This document shows, piece by piece, positions 9,787 to 17,267 of a DNA stretch of 64,000 bases (the stretch's first letter is position 1; each line of letters begins with the position of its first letter). The DNA is from Flavobacterium sp. W4I14. Its GTDB lineage: Bacteria > Bacteroidota > Bacteroidia > Sphingobacteriales > Sphingobacteriaceae. The DNA lies in NCBI GenBank assembly GCA_030817875.1, contig JAUSZU010000001.1, positions 5,704,001 to 5,768,000 on the forward strand. Direction: 5' to 3'. The position numbers and the translations under genes are program-made. The notes beneath the pieces were generated by a model. That model saw only the letters and a list, made by a program, of their open reading frames with translations, was not told where the DNA came from and did no database searches.

Positions 9787-11127
9787 ATGAAAAAAATACT
9801 ATTATATTCATTATTATCTTTTGCCCTATTTGCAGGTTGTAAAAAGGAAGAGATTTTGATAGATGAACAAAGACCAGAAGAAAGAGTTACTGAAGCGGTA
9901 ACAAAATATACAAATTCATTAACAGGCAGTACTTATGGATGGAAGGCTTTCTTGTATCCCGATGGTGGAGGCGGTTATTCCTTTTATCTAAATTTTACTA
10001 AGGAAAACAAGGTTACCATGTATGCCGATTTGGATTACGATCCTGCTCAAATAAGCAAGGAAAGTACATACCGTGTTAAAGCATTTCAAAATCCTACATT
10101 ATCTTTTGATACCTATAATTATATGCATATTCTAGCCGATCCCAATCCAAGTACGTTTGGTGGTGCTGCCGGATGGGGTGTTTATTCTGATTTCGAATTT
10201 ACCTTCGATAAGCAGGTGGGCGATTCGATTATGTTAACCGGTAAACTATTGAAAAGTAAATTGGTTTTGGTAAAAGCTACTCAAGCGGAACAAAAACTGT
10301 ACAATGAAAAAGGCTTGTTGAATTCTATCAATACCTCAGTAGATTATATAGATGATAATGATTATCTGTATATGCTTTTAGGTGATGCCACTCAGGTTCA
10401 AACATCCTTTGATTATATTAACAAAATTTTTAGCCTTACATGGGATAATAATGGAGAGGTTAGTACCACATCTACAGGGTTTGCATTTACCTTAACAGGA
10501 ATTGTTTTAAAAGAGCCGTTATTTTATAAAGGGAAGAAAATTACTGAGCTTACCTGGGACCCGATAAAGAATGTTTTCTTTACCACGGTTGATGGAAACC
10601 GGGTGGAAATTCAAGTGTCCGCAACACCAATTTTGCCTTTGCACCTGGTGTTAGGAGTAAATTATACAAGGGTTACTACACCAAATGCAGCAACCTATCC
10701 AGGATGGGGTAGTGATTTTATTGCTCGGAGAGCTTTGGCAAATCAAAGATCTTTAGCAAATATAGTTGTCGGAACTAGCCCGGTTTCATTGGGTACTTTT
10801 AGATTTACCTTTAATACGGTAGCAAAGACCATGATTCTGGTTATTAATACGCCGTACGCTGCAACTTCGCTAAATTTAACCTTTCCGTATACCTATTCAA
10901 AAACAGTTGGTGGGGTTTACAAATTTACAATTGGATCTGGTTTTGATGGAAACTCGGCCTTTTTCTATAATCAGGCATCGCAACCATTGGTTCCGCTGTT
11001 GAATGAGCGAATTAACGTAGATAATTTCACATTAAGTTATTTTACTCATCCTACTACCGGAGCTATATTAGGTCAATTTAAAAGCGTGGAGCACCCTGAT
11101 TTTACCTTTACTGGTGCATTACAATAA
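9787..11127 (+). CDS. DUF4302 domain-containing lipoprotein
   Basis: 446 residues with lipoprotein signal MKKILLYSLLSFALFAGC, then KKEEILIDEQRPEERV. The early part (GSTYGWKAFLYPDGGGGYSF, then FTKENKVTMYADLD) is characteristic of DUF4302 proteins, usually the last gene of loci encoding SusCD plus the HExxH lipoprotein. No catalytic motif was recognised. Probably a surface-exposed accessory substrate-binding protein. It follows the metallohydrolase by 16 bp and is followed by a strong terminator that ends the operon. Confidence 0.85.
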   Translation: MKKILLYSLLSFALFAGCKKEEILIDEQRPEERVTEAVTKYTNSLTGSTYGWKAFLYPDGGGGYSFYLNFTKENKVTMYADLDYDPAQISKESTYRVKAFQNPTLSFDTYNYMHILADPNPSTFGGAAGWGVYSDFEFTFDKQVGDSIMLTGKLLKSKLVLVKATQAEQKLYNEKGLLNSINTSVDYIDDNDYLYMLLGDATQVQTSFDYINKIFSLTWDNNGEVSTTSTGFAFTLTGIVLKEPLFYKGKKITELTWDPIKNVFFTTVDGNRVEIQVSATPILPLHLVLGVNYTRVTTPNAATYPGWGSDFIARRALANQRSLANIVVGTSPVSLGTFRFTFNTVAKTMILVINTPYAATSLNLTFPYTYSKTVGGVYKFTIGSGFDGNSAFFYNQASQPLVPLLNERINVDNFTLSYFTHPTTGAILGQFKSVEHPDFTFTGALQ

Positions 11128-11155
11128 CTAATTAATTAATTAATACGTTCTCTTA

Positions 11156-11184
11156 AACCTCACCCTAAAAAGTGAGGTTTTTTT
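11156..11184 (+). terminator. Rho-independent terminator of the sus operon
   Basis: AACCTCAC (11156-11163) pairs with GTGAGGTT (11172-11179), followed by a T run. Located 29 bp after the DUF4302 stop. Confidence 0.88.
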
Positions 11185-11222
11185 ATGACATAATTTTTAA
11201 ACCCCTCCAGCCGTTTTATACT

Positions 11223-11230
11223 TATATTTG
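11223..11230 (+). promoter_or_regulatory. Putative -7 promoter element (TATATTTG)
   Basis: Exact TAnnTTTG match ending only 6 nt before the ATG at 11237. If used, transcription would start at or within a few bases of the start codon, giving a leaderless or nearly leaderless mRNA. No clear -33 TTTG is present. Confidence 0.45.
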
Positions 11231-11236
11231 TAACGA

Positions 11237-11509
11237 ATGAAGAAGAAAGCAATTTTTATCCTGTTTGTATTGGTATTTACATTCGCGGTAAACCCCAATG
11301 TTAATGCCCAATGTTCTATGTGTACCATTAATGCCGAGCAAGGTGTTAAAAATGGGAATACACAAACAGCAGGCTTAAATACAGGCGTATTGTATCTTTT
11401 ATCTCTTCCATATTTAATGGCTGTTATTGTTGGTGTGGTATGGTATAAAAAATACCGCAAAAAGAACGTGCACCTTAATATGAAAAAGGAACCTTTTAAT
11501 TTAAATTAA
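11237..11509 (+). CDS. Small exported membrane protein with CSMC motif
   Basis: 90 residues: cleavable-looking signal peptide (to NVNAQ near residue 24), then Cys-Ser-Met-Cys, a short soluble stretch, one membrane segment (LYLLSLPYLMAVIVGVVWY) and a basic tail with KKYRKKN. The family is not recognised with certainty. It is separated by 4 bp from the DUF983 gene, and both have paired cysteines in short membrane proteins. The CxxC-like pair could bind metal or form a disulfide, but no function can be assigned. Confidence 0.7.
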   Translation: MKKKAIFILFVLVFTFAVNPNVNAQCSMCTINAEQGVKNGNTQTAGLNTGVLYLLSLPYLMAVIVGVVWYKKYRKKNVHLNMKKEPFNLN

Positions 11510-11513
11510 AAGT

Positions 11514-11912
11514 ATGTCTGAGCAAACTACCTCAAAACTTTATGCCATTGTACATTGTAAGTGTCCGCATTGCCGTAGGGGAGATATTTTTACAGGCAGT
11601 ATGTATGGCTGGAACATTCAGCATACCAAAGAAATCTGTGGGCATTGCGCACAACGTATAGAGATTGAACCAGGCTATTTCTATGCCGCTATGTACGTAA
11701 GTTATGCCATGAATGTAATCGAAATGCTTTTCGCCAGTTTCATTACCTATTTATTTTTTGGTCCGCTTACCGATGCAACTTTCTGGCCTTACCTGACCGT
11801 TATTTTTGCAGGTTGTTTTATCCTGTATCCGTTTAATTATCGCTATTCGAGAATTATATTGCTTCATGTTTTATCGCCGAACATTAAGTATAAGCCATAT
11901 TACGATAAGTAG
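11514..11912 (+). CDS. DUF983 family membrane protein
   Basis: 132 residues. The N terminus carries a zinc-ribbon-like pattern: CKCPHCRRGDIF, then EICGHCAQRIEI, giving two Cys pairs. Two membrane segments follow (around residues 60-82 and 88-110). This is the DUF983 arrangement. It follows the small CSMC protein gene by 4 bp, so the two are probably an operon. Function of the family is unknown. Confidence 0.88.
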   Translation: MSEQTTSKLYAIVHCKCPHCRRGDIFTGSMYGWNIQHTKEICGHCAQRIEIEPGYFYAAMYVSYAMNVIEMLFASFITYLFFGPLTDATFWPYLTVIFAGCFILYPFNYRYSRIILLHVLSPNIKYKPYYDK

Positions 11913-11997
11913 TATAGGTTAATCGTATAAATTCGTTAATTGTTAAATTCAGCGATTAAACAATTAACCGATTAACCAGTTAAACCAATGCCCCTGT

Positions 11998-12657
11998 ATG
12001 TTAAAAAAAGAAACCCTTAGTTTTATAAAAGATGTAGCGGAGAATAACAACCGCGAATGGTTTGCCGCCAACAAAGAAGTTTATGAAAATGCAAAGGCCG
12101 ATGTACTCGAACTTGTGGCCAATATTATCCCGGAGCTGGCCAAAGTAGACCTGATACTTTCGGCAGAGATGGATCCAAAGAAGTGCCTTTTACGCATTTA
12201 TCGTGATGTGCGCTTCAGTAAAAATAAAGATCCTTATAAAAATAACTTTGGCATCTGGTTCTCAACCAAAAAAGGAGGGAACGAACCCGGTTATTATCTG
12301 CATATCCAGCCAGGCAAAAGCTTTATTGCCGGTGGATACTGGATGCCAGATGCACCACATTTAAAACTGATCAGGCAAGAGATTGATTATAATATAGGCG
12401 ATTTTAAAGAAATTATTAACAACGCAACCTTCAAGAAAAACTTTAAACTGGGTTTTGATAATGCACTTAAAAATGCACCCAAGGGTTACGATCCTGAAGA
12501 TCCAAATATCGAATTTTTAAAATTGAAAAGCTTCGAGGCCACCACAAAAATCGAAGATGGAGAATTTTTAAAACCGAACCTCGTTAATAAGTTGATAAGT
12601 TCTTTTAAAACAGTACAACCATTAGTTGCATTTTTACGGAATGCCATTGAGCAATAA
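11998..12657 (+). CDS. DUF2461 family protein (TIGR02453-like)
   Basis: 219 residues, near the family's usual length. Recognised by the sequence FIKDVAENNNREWFAANKE at the N terminus, RIYRDVRFSKNKDPYKNNFG in the middle, and GYYLHIQPGKSFIAGGYW, all typical of this conserved hypothetical family. No signal peptide or membrane segment, so cytoplasmic. The gene is flanked by low-complexity intergenic DNA and has no clear operon partner. Function unknown. Confidence 0.88.
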   Translation: MLKKETLSFIKDVAENNNREWFAANKEVYENAKADVLELVANIIPELAKVDLILSAEMDPKKCLLRIYRDVRFSKNKDPYKNNFGIWFSTKKGGNEPGYYLHIQPGKSFIAGGYWMPDAPHLKLIRQEIDYNIGDFKEIINNATFKKNFKLGFDNALKNAPKGYDPEDPNIEFLKLKSFEATTKIEDGEFLKPNLVNKLISSFKTVQPLVAFLRNAIEQ

Positions 12658-12765
12658 CCAATTGTTAATTTTCAATGACCAATACCCAAAATAATCAATA
12701 ACCGATAGTCAATGTTAAACTATAAAAGGTTTTGATACTTGATCCTCAAATCTTGACAATAAAAT

Positions 12766-13605
12766 ATGAAAAATACCTTTTTTGCATTTACGCTTCTTCT
12801 CTTTATCTCTTCGATTAGCTCTTGTGTTGTTCTTTCGCCTAAAAAGTACAAAGCCTTATTGGGCACTAAAGATTCGTTATATACTGCTTTTAACGAAGGC
12901 TTAATCAAGATCGAAAATTTAGAAAAAGAAGTAGGTAAGCTTAGAAAGGATACTACCTTAATGGCCGAAGAACTTCGCGATCTGCAGAACAATTACAATG
13001 AAATGGATGCGAGCTATAAAAAGCTTAAAAATAATTCGTCATCAGAAATTACCAAACTATCTGGAGACTTAGCTGCCCGCGAAAAACGTCTAAAAGAAGT
13101 AGAAGAAGTTCTGCGTAAGCGTGATGAGGCAACCAATGCATTGAAGGAAAAACTTCAGCAGGCTTTATTGGGCTTTACCAAAAGTGGTTTAACCGTAGAG
13201 ATTAAAAATGGTAAAGTTTACGTTTCGCTAACGGATAAACTATTATTCCCTTCAGGAAGTATTATTATCGACGAAAAAGGAAAACAGGCCCTCACTCAAT
13301 TGGCCAACGTATTAAAACAACAACCAGAGATAAATATTGCTGTTGAAGGTCATACCGATAACCAGAAAATAAATAACCTGGGGCAGATTAAAGATAACTG
13401 GGATTTAAGTGTGTTGAGGGCTACCTCTGTAGTACGTTATTTAACAGAGAATGAGAAGGTAGAAAGTGTAAGGATGACAGCTACAGGTAAGGGCGAATTC
13501 CAACCATTGGGTACCAACGCAAATGCAGATGGAAGAAGCAAGAACAGAAGAATAGAGATTGTACTTTCTCCTAAGCTGGATGAACTTTATAACCTGATTA
13601 AATAA
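12766..13605 (+). CDS. OmpA-family lipoprotein with coiled coil
   Basis: 279 residues. Lipoprotein signal peptide ending at SSISSC (lipid-modified Cys about residue 20), then a long charged heptad-type coiled coil (about residues 45-135) and a C-terminal OmpA/Pal peptidoglycan-binding domain with NIAVEGHTDNQKIN, LSVLRATSVVRYL and GRSKNRRIEIVL. The layout suggests an outer-membrane lipoprotein that reaches peptidoglycan through a spacer. A Bacteroidota-typical OmpA protein. It stands alone between DUF2461 and the noncoding repeats. Confidence 0.9.
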   Translation: MKNTFFAFTLLLFISSISSCVVLSPKKYKALLGTKDSLYTAFNEGLIKIENLEKEVGKLRKDTTLMAEELRDLQNNYNEMDASYKKLKNNSSSEITKLSGDLAAREKRLKEVEEVLRKRDEATNALKEKLQQALLGFTKSGLTVEIKNGKVYVSLTDKLLFPSGSIIIDEKGKQALTQLANVLKQQPEINIAVEGHTDNQKINNLGQIKDNWDLSVLRATSVVRYLTENEKVESVRMTATGKGEFQPLGTNANADGRSKNRRIEIVLSPKLDELYNLIK

Positions 13606-13615
13606 GATATAATAT

Positions 13616-14420
13616 GCTATCGGTTTGGTGTCTCACCAACTGAAATTCAAGGCATTTTAAGGGTGATTTTTACAATTAGAAAATGAAGGTGCAGTAGTTC
13701 TTGGAGGCTTGCAGTCCCGCTTTCCCTCCTGCCAATTTTGAAGGAAAATCGGCATCCGTTCCATCCGATAGCTATCGGATCGGGTTTAGGAACAAAGGTT
13801 TGTGCACCCTGCAACCCTAAAAATGAAAAACTGTTTTGCCATTTAGCCCCGGTTGCAGCGGTACCCTGCAGCAACGAGGTACGAGGAAGCGAAGCGTATA
13901 AGCGTAAAACGGGAAGAAACGTAGTATATTATACAGGCCTTGCGCTCCATAAAAAAAGCATTTTAGACTTAGGAAATGATGACCTGAGTTTGGGAAAAGC
14001 ATATGCAACAGTTTTAGGGCTTTTACGCTATCGGTTTGGTGTCTCACCAACCGAAATTCAATACATTTTAAGGGTGATTTTTACAATTAGAAAATGAATG
14101 TGCAGTAGTTCTTGGAGGCTTGCAGTCCCGCTTTCCCTCCTGCCAATTTTGAAGGAAAATCGGCATCCGTTCCATCCGATAGCTATCGGATCGGGTTTAT
14201 GAACAAGGGTTTGTGCCCTCTACAGCCCTAAAATGAAAACTGCTTTAGCCACCTGGCCCCGGTTGCAGCGGTACCCTGCAGCAACGAGGTACGAGGAAGC
14301 GAAGCGTATAAGCGTAAAACGGGAAGAAACGTAGTATATTATACAGGCCCGCGCTCCATAAAAAAGCATTTTAGAATTAGGATATGAATGACCTGAGTTT
14401 GGGAAAAGCATTGCAACGGT
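13616..14420. repeat. Tandem pair of a 411-bp noncoding repeat
   Basis: Two head-to-tail copies, 13616-14026 and 14027 to about 14420, that stay in near-perfect register with an offset of 411 bp. Both start with GCTATCGGTTTGGTGTCTCA. Each carries a perfect 18-bp palindrome ATCCGATAGCTATCGGAT (13763-13780 and 14174-14191), a GC-rich block around GGTACC, and an identical stretch of about 85 bp ending near GTAGTATATTATACAGGC. The middle parts differ by small indels, so any reading frame breaks between copies. The open frame at 13738-14097 crosses from one copy into the next and is not credible as a gene. A diverged relative lies near 42300-42600. Confidence 0.9.
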
Positions 14421-14432
14421 TGCCGCGCTTTT

Positions 14433-15500
14433 TTATAGGTTTTGGTGCCGGCGGTAAGATTTTAAAATCTTAAAGGTATGCTCAAACTCGTGACTGCTTA
14501 GGTTGGAATAATCGGGCATAGAGAGTTTATGTACCGTTAAAAAATTTAGCAGTTCTTTAATTACGTTCGATACTTCTTCTGATTCTTCGGTATGTTTTAA
14601 GGTATCTATCTTACTTAATAACAGGGCAATCTCGAACATCTTGAAATCATTCTTTCCCGTAATACCCAAGCCGATATTAGTTTCTATAAGGGCTTGTTCG
14701 TAATTATGTGTAGCATTGTAAAAGTTGGCTTTAAACACACTAAAGCTGGCCAATATAAAATTGGTATAGTAGGTGTAATCGCTACTGATGATTTTATCAA
14801 CGAATTGTATAATACGCTGCGCTTTTTTAAAATAGTTGAGCTTGATATAGGTTTGACCTAAATGAAGCAATAAAAAAGGAGAGAAAACAGAATATCTCAC
14901 ATAAAAAATATTGGGGTACTTACCCAAAATAGCCATGATAAAGCGGTGGCATTCTGCATAGCTTTTTTGAGAAAATAAGGTAATCAATACCAATCGGTAA
15001 GAGAGTATTTCGGCAGAAGTGATTTCTTCGTTTTTGTGCGGTTTACTCTGATCTATCTCCTGGCAAAGTTTTATTATTTTATCTTCTAGCGTTTTACTCT
15101 CGTTAGGTTTATTAACCAGGTTATTGTAGAAATAAAGAATTAAATCATAAGGATTAATTGGGAACAGTTCATTTAATCTTTTGTAGTTCCGCTTTAGCAG
15201 CTGCATGGTATTGGCTAAAGCCGCTTTATCCACATCAATAAGATTAACGTTGCATTCTATTACATGCAGCATAATCTGAATGTCTTCATTGAGTACGTTC
15301 TCTGAAATGGTTTTGATGGTTTCCTTATACAGGTTGCTCATGGTTCGCCCTGTAGCCATAATATCGATAAAATCGACACCAATGCTTAACTTATTGAAAT
15401 TAGAATTGGGTTTGCCAAGTTCGTATTTAGATACATAACAGATAAAATCGAAGGCGCTGTTCTTTTCACTGTTGGTAAATGGCAGCCTGAAAATTGTTTT
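14433..15500 (-). CDS. C-terminal (helical repeat) part of a frameshifted STAND-type ATPase
   Basis: The frame is open from just after a TAA at 15501-15503 down to the stop at 14433. Its apparent ATG at 15357-15359 is internal, because sensible protein continues upstream (NSEKNSAFDFICYVSKYELG). The 355 residues are leucine-rich, amphipathic and TPR-like (for example YRLVLITLFSQKSYAECHRF, then LHLGQTYIKLNYFKKAQRII), with no catalytic motif. It is almost certainly the continuation of the ATPase encoded at 15466-17025: removing one base from the T6 run at 15497-15502 fuses the two into about 860 residues. STAND proteins typically end in such superstructure repeats, used for sensing. Confidence 0.75.
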   Translation of the reverse strand, partial: KTIFRLPFTNSEKNSAFDFICYVSKYELGKPNSNFNKLSIGVDFIDIMATGRTMSNLYKETIKTISENVLNEDIQIMLHVIECNVNLIDVDKAALANTMQLLKRNYKRLNELFPINPYDLILYFYNNLVNKPNESKTLEDKIIKLCQEIDQSKPHKNEEITSAEILSYRLVLITLFSQKSYAECHRFIMAILGKYPNIFYVRYSVFSPFLLLHLGQTYIKLNYFKKAQRIIQFVDKIISSDYTYYTNFILASFSVFKANFYNATHNYEQALIETNIGLGITGKNDFKMFEIALLLSKIDTLKHTEESEEVSNVIKELLNFLTVHKLSMPDYSNLSSHEFEHTFKILKSYRRHQNL

Positions 15501-17025
15501 TTAAGGCGGCAATTTCATTTCTGGTGATACAGAACCTAATTGCCCAGTTAAGTATATAGTCTCTCAGGGAGGTTTGGCCAGGGAAACTGTTTAATATATG
15601 CTCGAAAAATGATTTACAAGGCCTGTATTCAAATTTATCAGTGATCTGTATAAATAAGAAATAGGTATAAATATCGTCGTTTAAAAAGCGGACAATTTCT
15701 GTAGGGATGGCCGTACTTAACCTTTTTTCTTCGATGATGATCCCGGCATGTAAAAGTTCTTCATATGCATCGGGATAACAATTGATATAACTCAGGATTT
15801 TTTCTTTAGAAACCCTTAATTTCTTATTTCCTTCTGAAATGCTATCACTTATTTTTTTAAGGAGAAATACTTTTTCGGTGCTTTTTTTTGCCAGAAATAC
15901 ACGTTTCTCTAAGAAATAGCTGATTAATTCATAACGTAATAAAGGATTACTCAGCTCAAGATGCTGGTTCTCATCTTTGAGCTTGAAATAAACCTGTAAC
16001 CAGAATGGTGTTTTAAACTGAGTTAATAGGGGCAGGCTTACATCTGCCCGGTTGATAATTTTGTTTTCTATATTGCTTAAGGTGTAGAGTACCTCATCAA
16101 CATTTAACGACGGTACATTACTTAGGGTTTCCTCATCATAAAATAAGCCCGTATACCAGGCTTTAGTTAAAGATGCAGAACCATAAATAGCAGGCTGAAG
16201 ATTAATCCAACTATTCGTTCGCAGGCCAAATGCGAGCTTAACAAAGTTGTTTTCTTCAATGCTATATAAAAAGTCGATAAACGTTTTGAAATAATTACTT
16301 CTTGCCAAATGTTCATCAATACCATCAACAATAATAATGAAACGGCCTTCTCTCTTTTCGGGATTTTTTTTGAAATAACCGATCAACTCGGTAAGGCTCC
16401 CGAATTTAAATTCTTTTAAAAACCAGTCTTTTAAAGTGTCTCCATTTTGGATAATGGTATTAATGCTGCTAGAATTAACCAATAAAACGATATCGTTTTT
16501 GTAGAGGGCATTTTCTGATAAGAAAAAATACTCTACCATGTGTGCAAGCAGTATCGATTTTCCTTGGCCAGGTTGAGCACTTATGGTTGTAAACTGGTAA
16601 TTGTTTTTTAAGAAATAATCAAAATCAGGGTAAAAAAAACTTCTGTTGGCGGTAGCATTAAATGGAATGCCCGAATTATTTTTATTTGCAATTAACGATA
16701 TCTCTGTAATGGCATGTGCTTTTAGCTTTAAATCTTGCCAGATACTTTGAACAGAGGTAGTTTGGTTTTCCTTGTCTTTACAAAATGAGTCCCAATCGTT
16801 ATAACCTATATATTGTGATAAGCTATTTAAAGTAAATAAAGAGAATTTATGTAAGGTGTTCGCAAAGCCAAAGAATCGCTTGATGGTTGTTTCACTTACG
16901 TAGTTTTTGGTTTCTTGAAATACATACTCAGAAATAATCTTACAATGAGCTGGGTCGATATTTCTCAAACCAGATTTTATAAGGACAAACTTCCTGAGTT
17001 CGATAAGGAGATCGTTAGCATTCAT
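15466..17025 (-). CDS. STAND/NACHT-like P-loop ATPase, N-terminal part (frameshifted)
   Basis: 519 residues in this frame. The N-terminal ~85 residues (TTIKRFFGFANTLHKFSLFT, then YIGYNDWDSF) form a helical, probably DNA-binding-like domain seen at the N terminus of various Bacteroidota proteins. Then a P-loop ATPase follows with Walker A QPGQGKS (151-157) and Walker B FIIIVDGIDE (229-238), followed by a helical winged-helix-like segment. This is the order of a STAND/NACHT signalling NTPase. The frame ends at TGA 15466, shortly after the A6/T6 run where the adjoining C-terminal frame begins. It is divergently arranged to the giant adhesin gene (242 bp apart). It could be a regulator or a defence-type sensor. 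Neither is shown. Confidence 0.8.
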   Translation of the reverse strand: MNANDLLIELRKFVLIKSGLRNIDPAHCKIISEYVFQETKNYVSETTIKRFFGFANTLHKFSLFTLNSLSQYIGYNDWDSFCKDKENQTTSVQSIWQDLKLKAHAITEISLIANKNNSGIPFNATANRSFFYPDFDYFLKNNYQFTTISAQPGQGKSILLAHMVEYFFLSENALYKNDIVLLVNSSSINTIIQNGDTLKDWFLKEFKFGSLTELIGYFKKNPEKREGRFIIIVDGIDEHLARSNYFKTFIDFLYSIEENNFVKLAFGLRTNSWINLQPAIYGSASLTKAWYTGLFYDEETLSNVPSLNVDEVLYTLSNIENKIINRADVSLPLLTQFKTPFWLQVYFKLKDENQHLELSNPLLRYELISYFLEKRVFLAKKSTEKVFLLKKISDSISEGNKKLRVSKEKILSYINCYPDAYEELLHAGIIIEEKRLSTAIPTEIVRFLNDDIYTYFLFIQITDKFEYRPCKSFFEHILNSFPGQTSLRDYILNWAIRFCITRNEIAALKNNFQAAIYQQ

Positions 17026-17141
17026 TAATTAACAGATGGGGATGACTACCGCTAATGTCATCATAATTTCACAATTGAAGAAATCTATTCACCAAGAATG
17101 CCCTGTATGAATAAAATGAATGAAATGGATTGCATAAAAAT

Positions 17142-17172
17142 GAATAGCAATGGATAGGATAGGATGCTATTC
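17142..17172. promoter_or_regulatory. Inverted repeat GAATAGCA/TGCTATTC in the divergent intergenic region
   Basis: GAATAGCA (17142-17149) and TGCTATTC (17165-17172) form perfect 8-bp arms around a 15-bp spacer that contains a GGATA tandem. A third AATAGCA lies at 17209-17215. Position between the STAND ATPase and adhesin genes suits an operator, but no binding protein is known. Confidence 0.35.
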
Positions 17173-17178
17173 TAGATT

Positions 17179-17186
17179 TAGATTTG
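17179..17186 (+). promoter_or_regulatory. Putative -7 promoter element (TAGATTTG) of the adhesin operon
   Basis: Exact TAnnTTTG match, 81 nt before the adhesin ATG. It starts 7 bp after the inverted repeat at 17142-17172. No TTTG -33 box at the expected distance. Confidence 0.45.
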
Positions 17187-17267
17187 TCATAATTATATAA
17201 TGCACTAAAATAGCATTTACCAAACACAGCATTAGTACATAGTAAGTCTTCTAAAATAACGCCTGAC

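Noticed and set aside
13738..14097. 119-codon open frame inside the tandem 411-bp repeat
   Set aside because: It runs across the junction of the two copies and the second copy does not keep the frame because of small indels. Noncoding repeat is the better explanation.
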